Counted from the first letter of the stretch, positions 1 through 9,134 are shown. The stretch is 64,000 nucleotides of DNA from JAJFHI01 sp050633705 (GCA_050633705.1 JBOEGZ010000002.1:186001-250000); one strand, 5' to 3'. Translations and numbers: made by a program. The notes: generated by a model from the sequence alone, not told the origin.

Positions 1-166
1 GCTGCATAAAACGGCTGATCCCGTTGTCAAAGCTCTGGAAGAACTTGAAGACCAGCACATTCGTGAAACCGGCTTGCCCATGCCACCGCAAATGATCCGC
101 CATCATCTAGAAGAGATGCGGAAAGAGACTAACGGCCATATTGGATATCTAAGACCGCAAGGATGA
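1..166 (+). CDS. C-terminal end of an unrecognised protein (partial)
   Basis: An open frame enters at the window edge (first full codon at position 2) and ends at TGA 164-166, giving the last 54 residues of a protein. The piece is hydrophilic, rich in Glu, His and Arg, and probably helical. It contains the stretch GLPMPPQMIRHHLEEMRK. I do not recognise the family. In related genomes a DNA methyltransferase often sits near mutY, but this tail does not resemble its C-terminus. It converges on the mutY pair on the other strand with a 19-bp gap. Confidence 0.6.
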   Translation, partial: LHKTADPVVKALEELEDQHIRETGLPMPPQMIRHHLEEMRKETNGHIGYLRPQG

Positions 167-185
167 GGGCCTGACGAAAAACGCC

Positions 186-434
186 TTATTCCTGTGCCCG
201 TTTGAACCGCCGTGTCACAATAAGCAGGATTGCCGCCGGGCAAAGTCCCAAGAAGGCATACGTCGCAATGTGTGAAAAGACAGCCTTACGGTGCGCAGAA
301 ATCGTCGCCGGGTCTGTTGCCGAAATATCCAGTGGAATGCGCGGCCAGTCGTGCCAACACGTGTATGCGGCCCACCCGAGCCACGCCAAACAAGCAACAG
401 ACAATACGATAACGACAAAGCGTGAAAGTGTCAT
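186..434 (-). CDS. Small two-helix membrane protein coupled to mutY
   Basis: An 82-residue protein with two clear hydrophobic segments, about residues 5-24 and 57-73, joined by a polar loop with two Trp residues, and ending in a basic tail (TRRFKRAQE). The start ATG overlaps the mutY stop in an ATGA arrangement (431-434), so translation is probably coupled to mutY. That coupling is the main reason to accept it as a gene. I do not recognise the family. It is presumably an inner-membrane protein, and nothing in the sequence ties it to DNA repair beyond co-transcription. Confidence 0.6.
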   Translation of the reverse strand: MTLSRFVVIVLSVACLAWLGWAAYTCWHDWPRIPLDISATDPATISAHRKAVFSHIATYAFLGLCPAAILLIVTRRFKRAQE

Positions 435-1654
435 ACAGCCTCCAACCCATGGGCAATGACCTTGCGCATAACGCTTGGCAAGGCTTCCTTCTCGAGTTTA
501 CGACGGCCAACCCATTTGCAACGCTGCGGTTCTGCCCACAAAAGGGGTGCCGCATCATTCGGCACGACGGCGCGATAGACCATCAATTCTAACTTAAAAT
601 GCGTAAACGTGTGGGTCACAATGCCTGGCACCGGAACCCAGTTTGCTTTAACTGGTGCGGTGCGCAGCACGTCCTTTGTCTCCAACCATTTGTCCTGCCA
701 GGGTGTTGAGGGAACCTCCATCATACCACCAAGCAAGCCGGCCTCTTCTCGCCGCCGCAAAAGTACAAACCCATCTTCACGTTGCGCCAGAAACGCAACA
801 CCCAGACGAACTGGTCGCGCCACTTTGGCCGCTTTACGTGGCAGAGACGGCGCAATGCCAAGCGCTGCACCATGACAATCCTGTTGCAATGGACACATCA
901 AACAAGACGGATTGCGTGGCGTACATACCGTTGCTCCAAGATCCATCATCGCCTGGGCAAAGTCGCCAGGTCGGTTTTGCGGGGTCAATGTGGCAGCGAG
1001 TTTCTTGAGTTCCGATTTGGCCTTCGGCAACTTTGTTTTAATCGCAAACAATCGTGAGATCACCCGCTCAATGTTTCCATCAACCGGCGTTGCATGTTCT
1101 CCAAACGCAATGGCTGCAATCGCCGCGGCCGTATAGGGACCAATCCCCGGCAGCTTGATCAGTTCGGTTTCGCTGCGTGGAAACTTCCCACCATGCAAGC
1201 CTGCAACATCATCGGCGCACTTTTTTAAGTTGCGCGCTCGTGAGTAATAGCCAAGCCCCGCCCACTCCGCCAAAACGTCATCTAAGGAGGCGGCAGCAAG
1301 CTTATTCACGCTTGGCCAGCGTGCCAAAAATTTTTCGTAACAGGGAATGACGGCTTTTACGGTCGTCTGCTGCAACATGATCTCTGACAACCAGATCCGG
1401 TAAGGATCGGGCGTCTTTCGGCCCCGCCCAAATCGACGCCAGGGCAAATCTCGACGTTCTGCATCGTACCAATCGAGCAAAGCCTCGACTGTCGCTGGCC
1501 CTGCCGGTCGTAGCGGCAGTTGATTTTGCACCCGTCCTGTCACACCAAGTCCAAATCCAATTTTGATCAAACGAATCAAGTCATGTTGTGCCATGGTAGC
1601 GGTTATCTCGGCCACACCGGTCGGCAAAAAAGCCCCACAAATCCAGTCATCCAC
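431..1654 (-). CDS. mutY: A/G-specific adenine DNA glycosylase MutY
   Basis: MutY removes adenine mispaired with 8-oxoguanine in base excision repair. Counting from the GTG at 1654, the helix-hairpin-helix glycosylase core runs from about residue 55 to 240, with the catalytic Glu in LSEIMLQQT (E91) and the catalytic Asp in VDGNIERV (D192). The 4Fe-4S cluster cysteines follow as C-X6-C-X2-C-X5-C at 244, 251, 254 and 260. From about residue 290 there is the NUDIX-like domain that recognises 8-oxoG, including THTFTHF. The first 50 or so residues are not typical; an in-frame ATG at 1594 is an equally possible start. It is divergent from the DciA-like gene and overlaps the next small gene by 4 bp. 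Confidence 0.95.
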   Translation of the reverse strand: MDDWICGAFLPTGVAEITATMAQHDLIRLIKIGFGLGVTGRVQNQLPLRPAGPATVEALLDWYDAERRDLPWRRFGRGRKTPDPYRIWLSEIMLQQTTVKAVIPCYEKFLARWPSVNKLAAASLDDVLAEWAGLGYYSRARNLKKCADDVAGLHGGKFPRSETELIKLPGIGPYTAAAIAAIAFGEHATPVDGNIERVISRLFAIKTKLPKAKSELKKLAATLTPQNRPGDFAQAMMDLGATVCTPRNPSCLMCPLQQDCHGAALGIAPSLPRKAAKVARPVRLGVAFLAQREDGFVLLRRREEAGLLGGMMEVPSTPWQDKWLETKDVLRTAPVKANWVPVPGIVTHTFTHFKLELMVYRAVVPNDAAPLLWAEPQRCKWVGRRKLEKEALPSVMRKVIAHGLEAV

Positions 1655-1813
1655 GAGGATTGTCGTTTACGACGTATCCTTGAGCTTGGTTTTCAGGCTT
1701 TCTCGACTTTAGATCACGCAACGACAAACGTTTTCGTTCACCTGCTTATTTGGCTCTTGGCTTTTGCCAGCTCGTTGCAACTTCCTAAAGACTGCGTCCT
1801 GGAGACTTCAACT

Positions 1814-2392
1814 GTGTCTTCCACACCCGACAAATCAAAACGATCCCCAGTTGGCAGACCAAAGCCCGGCAAACAACGTTTTCCGTCGGGGTATAACAGA
1901 GCCCGACGGGTTGGCAGTTTTGTGCCCAAACTAACCAAGAAAGCATTCGAGAAATACGGCTTTTCTGCAGCGTCCTTGTTGACCGACTGGCCCAATATTG
2001 TTGGTCAAGATCTGGCTCAATACACCATCCCCGACCGCCTCAAATGGCCGAGACAAGTGGATGCTTATGGCGATCTTGAAGAGGGAGGCGCCGGGCGACC
2101 TGGTGCAACGCTCATGCTCAGGGTTGATCCTGCACGTGCGCTCGATATCCAATATGAAGCGACACAACTGATCGACCGCATCAACGCATATTTCGGCTAC
2201 AGCGCCATAGCTGAGATCCGGATATTGCAAGCACCGGTTGAACCCTTGCAGAACCAGCCCGTCAATTCGCCAAAGCCAACATTGCTTGACGATAGGCCGA
2301 TTGCAGATCTTTCCGGAGTTGAAGATGAGGACCTCCGCCATGCCTTGCAACGCCTTGAAGCTGGCATCAAAGCGGATCGGAGCAAGAGTTAA
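1814..2392 (+). CDS. DUF721/DciA-family protein
   Basis: A 192-residue protein of the DUF721 family, which includes DciA, a factor proposed to load the replicative helicase DnaB in bacteria that lack DnaC. The conserved part spans about residues 40-130: VPKLTKKAFEKYGF, then LLTDWPNIVG, then a stretch before LMLRVDPARALDIQYE and INAYFGY. The tail is acidic and probably disordered. I chose the GTG at 1814 because GGAG lies about 9 nt upstream (1802-1805) and because a longer in-frame extension would read through mutY antisense. It sits between mutY and the dsbA-like genes, an order familiar in Hyphomicrobiales. Confidence 0.8.
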   Translation: MSSTPDKSKRSPVGRPKPGKQRFPSGYNRARRVGSFVPKLTKKAFEKYGFSAASLLTDWPNIVGQDLAQYTIPDRLKWPRQVDAYGDLEEGGAGRPGATLMLRVDPARALDIQYEATQLIDRINAYFGYSAIAEIRILQAPVEPLQNQPVNSPKPTLLDDRPIADLSGVEDEDLRHALQRLEAGIKADRSKS

Positions 2393-2617
2393 CGCGACCT
2401 TTTGCAACCGTCTGTGAGCCCCTCAAAACCCAGAAAACCTGGCCGATAAGCACAAAGCTCGCAATTCGAGAAAGATTTCGTGAGAACCGTTCAGTTGCGG
2501 TTCAGTCCCACTATGCCTTAATGAATACCGCAAGACATGTTAGCTGCACTGTCAGCAAACCAAATTATTGGCTGATGGCCCGAACGGTCCGGCCGAATGC
2601 CAACAAGGAGTTATTCT

Positions 2618-3328
2618 GTGTCAAACACATCCAAGCCGCTGGCGACAGCCTCACTCTCAGCTAACCCTGTTGGCCGCCGCCATGTGCTCGCCGGTGCAGT
2701 CGGTGTGAGCGCACTGGCGATGACTGCCGGTTCCATCAGCCTCGTTGCTCAAGGCGCAACGAGCGCACCTGAGGTCTCAGTTGAAGAACTGATGAAAACT
2801 CACGGTCTGACTGATATGGCGCTTGGCCCGGCTGATGCGAAAGTCACGGTTGTTGAATACGCCTCGTTGACCTGCGGGCACTGCGGGCGCTTTCACAAAT
2901 CTGTTTTCCCAAAGATCAAAGAAAAATACATAGATACCGGGAAAATCCGTTTCATCATTCGCGAGTTTCCTCTCGACAACCTTGCTGCCGCCGCGTCCAT
3001 GCTGACGCGTTGTGCCGGTGACGACAAGTCTTATCCCCTCGTTGATACGCTATTCACACGGCAAGAAGACTGGGCTTACGTTAAAGGCAATCCAGTCCCG
3101 GCCCTGTTTGAAATTTCCAAGCAAGCTGGCTTCACAAAGGAAAAGTTTGATTCCTGCTTGAAAGATCAAAAACTGCTCGAAAAGCTAACAGCACAGCGAA
3201 CACGGGCAGCGGAAGTGTTCGGCGTCGACGCGACACCAACATTCTTCATCAATGGCAAACGATTGAGCGGTGGCGTCACCATCAAGAAATTTGAAGAAAT
3301 TCTCGATCCGTTGTTGGCAGAAGGCTAA
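2618..3328 (+). CDS. Periplasmic DsbA-like thiol:disulfide oxidoreductase
   Basis: A 236-residue thioredoxin-fold protein, probably acting on disulfides in exported proteins. The GTG at 2618 is preferred over the ATG at 2597 because AAGGAG (2604-2609) sits 8 nt before it. The N-terminus has a twin-arginine GRRHVLAG followed by a hydrophobic stretch, so export may be through Tat. The active site is CGHC (C86/C89), preceded by VVEYASLT, and the cis-proline is in DATPTFF. The inserted helical domain is present, making it a full-length DsbA/DSBA_2-type protein. It is followed 66 bp later by a second, divergent paralogue. Confidence 0.88.
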   Translation: MSNTSKPLATASLSANPVGRRHVLAGAVGVSALAMTAGSISLVAQGATSAPEVSVEELMKTHGLTDMALGPADAKVTVVEYASLTCGHCGRFHKSVFPKIKEKYIDTGKIRFIIREFPLDNLAAAASMLTRCAGDDKSYPLVDTLFTRQEDWAYVKGNPVPALFEISKQAGFTKEKFDSCLKDQKLLEKLTAQRTRAAEVFGVDATPTFFINGKRLSGGVTIKKFEEILDPLLAEG

Positions 3329-3394
3329 GCCGAAAAGTCACCTAACATCCGTCAAGTCCAGCGCACCTTTCGAGGTCCACACGGGAGCCAAGCC

Positions 3395-4183
3395 GTGCCT
3401 ATTCAAAGTCTGCAACGATCGATTTTTGCAGCAACACTGTGCGCCCTGATGGCTGGCCTGTCGGGGTGTGCTGGCGACACTGATCTGATTGCGAATACTC
3501 CAGGTAACACAAATCAGTCCGAAGATTTCGCGGGGTCCACGCTGTCGGGTGCGCCTGGTTACAAACCGGCAGCCGGTCCCCGCCAAATCATCAAGAAGCC
3601 GACACTTGCGCAAGTTTTACAGGTGCAAAGCCTGCCAGACCGCGCATTTGGCAATCCCAACGCGCCGATTAAAGTCGTGAAATACGCGTCATTGACGTGT
3701 CCGATTTGCCGCAAATTCCAGCGTGTCGTATTTCCGGAATTCAAAAAAACCTACATCGACACCGGCAAAGTTTATTTCATTTTACGGATGTTTCCGATTG
3801 GCCGCAGTGCTGGCAATGCTGCGATTGCACTCAGATGTGCACCTAAAAACAAGCACTTGGCGCTGTATAACAAGTTTCTTGACCAACAACACAAGTGGGT
3901 CTCCCAGGAAGTGCGCCTAGATGCCATATACAGTGTCGCCAAGCAGGTGGGGATGACCCGCCCACAGTTTGAGTCTTGCCTGAAGAATCAGAGCATGATC
4001 CAGGGCCTGCAGTGGGCGAAAGAACGCGGCCGCACGTTAGGCATTATCGGAACGCCAAACTTCTTTATTCAGAACAAGTTGATTAAGAAGGCATTGGACA
4101 TGGACGGCATGCGCGCCGAAATTGACCCTTTGCTGGCACAAAACCAGGCCGCTTCTGTCGCACAACCGGCCAACAGACAATAA
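3395..4183 (+). CDS. DsbA-like lipoprotein, second thioredoxin-fold paralogue
   Basis: A 262-residue paralogue of the preceding gene. The GTG start has GGGAG 7 nt upstream. A signal peptide ends in the lipobox LSGC (C25), so the protein is expected to be lipid-anchored. A low-complexity Gly/Pro/Asn linker spans about residues 26-70. The thioredoxin fold then carries CPIC (C102/C105), where the partner has CGHC, and a cis-Pro in GTPNFF. CPIC and CGHC usually differ in redox potential, so the two may not do the same job; that is inference. The protein ends in an Ala/Gln-rich tail. smc follows after 66 bp. Confidence 0.85.
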   Translation: MPIQSLQRSIFAATLCALMAGLSGCAGDTDLIANTPGNTNQSEDFAGSTLSGAPGYKPAAGPRQIIKKPTLAQVLQVQSLPDRAFGNPNAPIKVVKYASLTCPICRKFQRVVFPEFKKTYIDTGKVYFILRMFPIGRSAGNAAIALRCAPKNKHLALYNKFLDQQHKWVSQEVRLDAIYSVAKQVGMTRPQFESCLKNQSMIQGLQWAKERGRTLGIIGTPNFFIQNKLIKKALDMDGMRAEIDPLLAQNQAASVAQPANRQ

Positions 4184-4248
4184 CGCTTCACTGGCACCAC
4201 TCTATGAGTCCGCCAGTGCGGGCTTAAAGGTATTTGACACGAACTGCC

Positions 4249-7200
4249 ATGAAGATTAACCGCCTCCGCCTTCTCGGCTTTAAATCTTTTGTAGAACCGA
4301 CCGAGCTGATCGTTGAGCGGGGCTTGACCGGCGTCGTCGGCCCAAACGGCTGTGGCAAATCCAACCTGCTGGAAGCATTACGTTGGGTGATGGGCGAAAC
4401 CTCCTACAAAAGTATGCGCGCCTCCACCATGGAAGACGTAATCTTCTCAGGAACCCGGCATCGCCCGGCACGCAACGTCGCCGAAGTCACGATGTTCATC
4501 GACAACCGCGACCGCAAAGCACCGACAGAGTTTAACGATAGCGACACCATTGAAGTCACGCGTCGCATTGAACGCGATGCCGGTTCTGCTTACAGGATCA
4601 ATGGTCGCGAGGCACGCGCACGTGATGTGAAAATCTTGTTTGAAGATGCAGCAACCGGCGCACGCTCGCCAGCACTTGTTCGCCAGGGACAGATCTCTGA
4701 CATCGTCAACGCCAAACCCGAGCAACGCCGACGCATCCTTGAAGATGCTGCTGGCATTGCGGGTCTTCATACACGTCGCCACGAAGCAGAGTTGCGCCTG
4801 AAGGCTGCAACAGCCAACCTCGAACGCCTACAAGACGTACTGGGACAATTGAATTCCCAAGTTGAAAGCCTCAAACGCCAGGCCCGGCAAGCCCGGCGTT
4901 ACAAGGAGGTCTCTGCCAAAATTCGCACCACAGAAGCGCTAGCACTGCACCTTGCCTGGATCCATGCTCAAGACATTGTTGATCAAAGCGAAGCCCACCT
5001 TGGCGAAATGTTGGCGGTTTTTGCCAAAGCGACACAAGCAGAAAGCGAAGCCACGCGGCGCGAAGCTGAACTCGCAGAAGCATTGGCACCGTTGCGCGAG
5101 CAGGAAGCGGGAAAAGCTGCAGCTCTTAGCCGCCTCAACCTACAATCTGAAAACTTCGAGGCCGAAGCCCGTCGCGTACGAGAGCGCGTGGAAGAACTGA
5201 CAGCACGACGCGAACAACTCGAACGCGACCAAGCACGTGAAGACAACTTCATCACAGAAGCCAAACACCTCATCGAAAAACTGGCGCAGGAAATCACCCA
5301 GCTCGACCAGGACGACACCCGCCTTGCAACAGCCGAACAGGAAGCCAGCGTCGCACTTTCTGACGGCGAACAAGACTTAGCGCAGCGCGAAGAAAAACTG
5401 GCACAAATCACCAACGCGGCGGCTGAAGCACGTGCGGCAACAACGGCAGCTGAAAACCGTGTTCGCGAACGCGCGAACAATGTCGAACGCCTTGAACGTC
5501 AACTGGCTGCACTTGCCAAACAATCAGATGAAATCTCTGCCAGAGCACCTGACGCCACCAAACTCACCGAAACCAATGAAGCTGGCCAAAAACTTGCCGC
5601 CGCAATCGTCACGATTGAACACGCAGCCGGCACCGCCGAAGAGCACGCCACACGACGGGCCGCTGAACGCGAAGAACTGCGCCAAATTTCTGCCGATGCA
5701 GACCTTACCGCCCGTGCGTTGAGAGCTGAATGTGAGACACTCACAAAACTGTTGGTACCAACGGGACGTGACGACGTTCCAGCCATTGTTGACAGCGTGC
5801 GCGTTACACCGGGATTTGAGGCAGCATTAGGTGCGGCTTTGGGTGATGACCTCGACGCACCTGTTGCCAGTGACCAGCCTGTGCATTGGCGCAACGTCTC
5901 ACCAACAGGGAGTGACGGTCCGCTTCCAGGACAAGTTGAACCTTTAAGTACCTATGTCGAAGCCCCAGTTGAACTCGCACGGCGCCTAGCTCAAATTGGG
6001 CTTGTCAACAAAGACAGTGGTTTGGCATTGCAGCCCCACTTGATGCCTGGTCAACGCCTCGTCAGCAAGGACGGTGATCTGTGGCGTTGGGACGGATATG
6101 TCGCCGCCGCCGACGGTACAACACCGGCGGCAGTCAGGCTCGCCGAACGCAACCGCTTAACGGCAATCCTGAAAGAAAGTGCGGCGGCGACCGCCAAGGC
6201 TCAACAAGCGGCGACGATCTATGAAACAGCATCTCAAGCCCATACAAAGGCGGAAACAGAGGCCAAGACAACACGCCAAAGTTGGCGCGAAGCCCAATCG
6301 GAACTAGCCAATCTGCGCGAAGCCTTGGCCGAAATCGAACGCAAGGCGCGCGAAACCGAAAACCAATTGGCCGCTGTTGCAGGCGCGCGGACGAGAGCCG
6401 AACAAGACCTCAAGGACGCGCGCGACGCACTGGTCCAAGCAGAACAAGACAAGCGTGACCATTCCGCCAGCGATAATTTCGAACAGGCGCTTGTTCAGGC
6501 CCGCAATGAAACACAAGCACAGCGCAGTGTCGTGGCAGACAAACGTGCAGACGTTTCAGCCCTGCAGCAAAATCGAAAAACAGGCGCAGAACGATTAAAA
6601 TCGGCAAAAGCAGAGCTGGACGGCTGGTCGGCGCGGGCGAAGAATTCCAACGAACAGTTGGTGTCCCTCAACACGCGACTTGAAGCAGCCAAACAAGAGC
6701 TTGCGAAATTGGCAGAGCTTCCCGACAAAATCGCCAGCGAACACCAAAAGCTGATGTCGGAGATTGCCAACGCAGAACAAGCCCAGCGCCAAGCCAGCGA
6801 TGCATTGGCCGCAAGAGAAAACGAAGTAAAAACGGCGAAAGAAGCACTCAAAGCCACCCAAAACAGCGTTGGTGAAGCTCGTGAAAACCGCGCCCGTGGT
6901 GAAGCCAAACTCGAAGGCGCACGAACCCGTCGCCAAGAGGAAGCCCATCGGATTCGCGAGACCCTCGATGTTGCGCCTGAAAAATGTCTCACACTCGCAG
7001 AACGCCCCGAGGACGAACAAGAACTGCCTTCACTTGCAACAGTAGAACACCAGCTCACCCGCCTGAAGGCAGATCGTGAGCGCCTTGGTGGTGTCAATCT
7101 TCAAGCAGATGACGATCTCGAAGTTCTTGCCAAAGACTTCGATATGCTTGACGCAGAACGCGCTGATGTTGAAGCGGCGATTGAGAAATTGCGTGGCGCC

Positions 7201-7710
7201 ATTAGTCAGCTCAATCGTGAAGGGCGAAAGCGGCTTAAAACGGCATTTGAAACCGTTAACGAGCATTTCGGTCGCTTGTTCACATCATTGTTTGGCGGTG
7301 GTGAAGCCAGCCTGAAAATGCTTGAAGGGGATGATCCGCTAGAGGGCGGGCTTGAAATTCTCGCACGACCTCCAGGAAAAAAGCCTGCAACCCTGTCTTT
7401 GCTGTCTGGCGGTGAACAAACCCTGACAGCTCTATCGTTGATATTTGCGGTTTTTCTGACGAATCCATCACCGATTTGCGTGCTGGACGAAGTTGACGCG
7501 CCGCTCGACGACGCCAATGTGGAACGTTTTTGTAGTTTGATGGAAAAAATGGCTGAGGAAACAGACACACGTTTTCTGGTCATCACCCACCATCCAATGA
7601 CGATGACCCGAATGAATCGGCTGTTTGGCGTCACAATGGCAGAACGCGGCGTATCACAGCTGGTCTCAGTCGACTTGGAAACCGCCCAGAGTTTCCGTGA
7701 AGCAAGCTAA
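4249..7710 (+). CDS. smc: Chromosome segregation ATPase SMC
   Basis: An SMC protein of about 1153 residues, the usual length for the family; SMC dimers organise and segregate the chromosome with ScpA and ScpB, neither of which is in the window. It has Walker A GPNGCGKSN (about residues 31-39), a Q-loop region, long Ala/Glu/Arg/Lys-rich coiled coils, and a hinge near residues 500-610 (region with LGAALGDDLDAP). The second coiled coil is followed by the signature LSGGEQTLTALSL and Walker B VLDEVDAPLDDAN near the C-terminus. I place the start at ATG 4249, giving the canonical MKINRLRLLGFKSF; a TTG at 4234, close behind AAAGG, is an alternative that adds five residues. Confidence 0.97.
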   Translation: MKINRLRLLGFKSFVEPTELIVERGLTGVVGPNGCGKSNLLEALRWVMGETSYKSMRASTMEDVIFSGTRHRPARNVAEVTMFIDNRDRKAPTEFNDSDTIEVTRRIERDAGSAYRINGREARARDVKILFEDAATGARSPALVRQGQISDIVNAKPEQRRRILEDAAGIAGLHTRRHEAELRLKAATANLERLQDVLGQLNSQVESLKRQARQARRYKEVSAKIRTTEALALHLAWIHAQDIVDQSEAHLGEMLAVFAKATQAESEATRREAELAEALAPLREQEAGKAAALSRLNLQSENFEAEARRVRERVEELTARREQLERDQAREDNFITEAKHLIEKLAQEITQLDQDDTRLATAEQEASVALSDGEQDLAQREEKLAQITNAAAEARAATTAAENRVRERANNVERLERQLAALAKQSDEISARAPDATKLTETNEAGQKLAAAIVTIEHAAGTAEEHATRRAAEREELRQISADADLTARALRAECETLTKLLVPTGRDDVPAIVDSVRVTPGFEAALGAALGDDLDAPVASDQPVHWRNVSPTGSDGPLPGQVEPLSTYVEAPVELARRLAQIGLVNKDSGLALQPHLMPGQRLVSKDGDLWRWDGYVAAADGTTPAAVRLAERNRLTAILKESAAATAKAQQAATIYETASQAHTKAETEAKTTRQSWREAQSELANLREALAEIERKARETENQLAAVAGARTRAEQDLKDARDALVQAEQDKRDHSASDNFEQALVQARNETQAQRSVVADKRADVSALQQNRKTGAERLKSAKAELDGWSARAKNSNEQLVSLNTRLEAAKQELAKLAELPDKIASEHQKLMSEIANAEQAQRQASDALAARENEVKTAKEALKATQNSVGEARENRARGEAKLEGARTRRQEEAHRIRETLDVAPEKCLTLAERPEDEQELPSLATVEHQLTRLKADRERLGGVNLQADDDLEVLAKDFDMLDAERADVEAAIEKLRGAISQLNREGRKRLKTAFETVNEHFGRLFTSLFGGGEASLKMLEGDDPLEGGLEILARPPGKKPATLSLLSGGEQTLTALSLIFAVFLTNPSPICVLDEVDAPLDDANVERFCSLMEKMAEETDTRFLVITHHPMTMTRMNRLFGVTMAERGVSQLVSVDLETAQSFREAS

Positions 7711-7749
7711 TTCGTTGAGGAAGAAGATACGTGAACGGATCGCAATCCT

Positions 7750-7768
7750 CGTTTTCGGGCCGAAAACG
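7750..7768. repeat. 19-bp perfect inverted repeat downstream of smc
   Basis: CGTTTTCGG and CCGAAAACG are perfect inverted arms around one central base. It lies 40 bp after the smc stop and about 77 bp before the atp promoter. No T-run follows on either strand, so it is more likely an operator or a Rho-type or weak terminator hairpin than a classic intrinsic terminator. Confidence 0.4.
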
Positions 7769-7844
7769 GTCCCGATGGCCGCTCCTTTTGGCCAAGTGCG
7801 TTGATGCGTCCCACCTATCAGCCGCCCATAAACTGGGCGATTTC

Positions 7845-7873
7845 TTGACACTCCAAAAACCCATCACTAATGT
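7845..7873 (+). promoter_or_regulatory. Predicted sigma70-type promoter of the F0 ATP synthase operon
   Basis: A perfect -35 TTGACA (7845-7850) and a -10 TAATGT (7868-7873) are separated by 17 bp. Transcription would begin near 7880. That leaves about a 60-nt leader before the ATG at 7940 and makes the upstream GTG at 7892 less attractive as the atpI start. Confidence 0.6.
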
Positions 7874-7939
7874 CCGGCGCGATGGGATTGAGTGTTCCTG
7901 AGTGACCTTTCCAAAACCTTTATTGGGCTGAGACGAGCG

Positions 7940-8341
7940 ATGGCTGGCACCGAAGACGATGGTGACCCACAACGTGGCACGATTAGCCCAGAGGACCGCG
8001 CTGCTTTTCGCAAGCGCGCCAAGGACTTGGATGCGCGGCTAAACGAGGTGTCAGACCAACGTACTGATCGCCAACGCCGCCCAAGTCCATGGGGCAGTCC
8101 GGCGGTGGGACAGGCTTTACGGTTTGCCGTCGAGCTTGTTGTTGGCGTCGCTGTTGGCGGGTTTATTGGTTGGTTTCTCGACGAATGGTTGGGCACGCGG
8201 CCTTGGCTGTTGGTGCTGTTTGTCATCATCGGATTTGCAGCAGCGATCATGAATATTATTCGTGCTGCACAAAGAATGCAGGCGCAAGCCGAACCACTGC
8301 AACGGGCAGCACCCTCGGTGCCAGACCTAGACGACGACTGA
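7940..8341 (+). CDS. atpI: ATP synthase protein I (AtpI)
   Basis: A 133-residue protein with a charged N-terminal half rich in Asp, Arg and Gln and two membrane segments (about 62-80 and 87-105) that hold the small-residue pattern VGGFIGWFLDEWLG typical of AtpI. AtpI helps assemble the c-ring or supports Mg2+ uptake for the F0F1 enzyme. Its place as first gene before atpB is standard. The start at ATG 7940 is a choice; an in-frame GTG at 7892 would add 16 residues. The C-terminus ends in DLDDD, inside a 16-bp tandem duplication that contains the stop codon. Confidence 0.85.
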   Translation: MAGTEDDGDPQRGTISPEDRAAFRKRAKDLDARLNEVSDQRTDRQRRPSPWGSPAVGQALRFAVELVVGVAVGGFIGWFLDEWLGTRPWLLVLFVIIGFAAAIMNIIRAAQRMQAQAEPLQRAAPSVPDLDDD

Positions 8342-8355
8342 CCTAGACGACGACT
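8324..8355 (+). repeat. 16-bp perfect tandem duplication spanning the atpI stop
   Basis: GACCTAGACGACGACT occurs twice in a row (8324-8339 and 8340-8355). The first copy runs into TGA (8339-8341). Without the second copy the same codons would run into TAA, so the duplication leaves AtpI unchanged and only lengthens the atpI-atpB spacer by 16 bp. It looks like a recent slippage event. Confidence 0.9.
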
Positions 8356-8393
8356 AAAGATTACGAAACGTAGATCGTAGGGGAATACGAAAA

Positions 8394-9134
8394 GTGGCCA
8401 TCATCGCAGCAAGCCCGATGGAACAATTCAAGATTGAGCGAATTGTTCCACTTGAGATGTTCAACACTGATGTGTCGTTCACAAACACCTCATTTATGAT
8501 GGTTATTGCGGTCGCGCTCATTTCATTGTTCTTGATTTTGTCGATGCGTGGTCGGTCTCTGGTCCCCACACGCATTCAGTCGGTCGCTGAGCTTATCTAC
8601 GAATACGTCGCCAATATCGTTCGCGACAACCTGGGTGAAGAAGGCATGAAGTTCTTCCCATGGGTGTTCTCGATCTTCTCATTTATCCTGGTCTGCAACC
8701 TTCTTGGCATGATCCCGGGCACATTCACCGTCACAAGCCACATCATCGTCACGTTTGCGCTTGCGGCAATGGTCTGGATCGCAGTGACCTTGATTGGGTT
8801 TTACAAGCACGGACTTGGCTTTTTGAAGATGTTCGTGCCTTCAGGCGTGCCAATCTGGCTGATGCCGATCATCATTCCGATCGAGCTCATTTCTTATCTG
8901 ATCCGCCCAATCAGCCACTCTGTCCGTTTGTTCGCCAACATGATGGCCGGACACACACTTCTCAAAATTTTCGGCGGCTTTGTTGTTGGCCTCGGCGCAC
9001 TTGGCGGTTGGGCGCCATTGGGCTTCATGGTTGCCTTCACAGGGCTTGAAATTCTCGTTGCCTTCCTTCAGGCGTTGGTCTTCACAGTGTTGACCTGCAT
9101 CTATCTGAATGACGGCCTCAATATGCATCACTAA
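8394..9134 (+). CDS. atpB: F0F1 ATP synthase subunit a
   Basis: Subunit a (246 residues) forms the stator half-channels for protons next to the c-ring. The GTG start follows AGGGGA by 9 nt. Five to six membrane helices are visible. The essential arginine is in ISHSVRLFANMMAGH (R178), and the last helices read LGGWAPLGF and VAFLQALVFTVLTCIYL. The length is normal for alphaproteobacteria. It is the second gene of the operon, 52 bp after the atpI stop. Confidence 0.97.
   Translation: MAIIAASPMEQFKIERIVPLEMFNTDVSFTNTSFMMVIAVALISLFLILSMRGRSLVPTRIQSVAELIYEYVANIVRDNLGEEGMKFFPWVFSIFSFILVCNLLGMIPGTFTVTSHIIVTFALAAMVWIAVTLIGFYKHGLGFLKMFVPSGVPIWLMPIIIPIELISYLIRPISHSVRLFANMMAGHTLLKIFGGFVVGLGALGGWAPLGFMVAFTGLEILVAFLQALVFTVLTCIYLNDGLNMHH

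Noticed and set aside
1..166. C-terminus of a CcrM-type methyltransferase
   Set aside because: Neighbourhood would allow it, but the residues do not match the conserved C-terminal region of CcrM.
4983..7634. Long antisense frames inside smc
   Set aside because: These arise from the Ala/Glu/Arg-rich codon pattern of the coiled coils read backward; their proteins are Ser/Arg/Ala-rich without domains.
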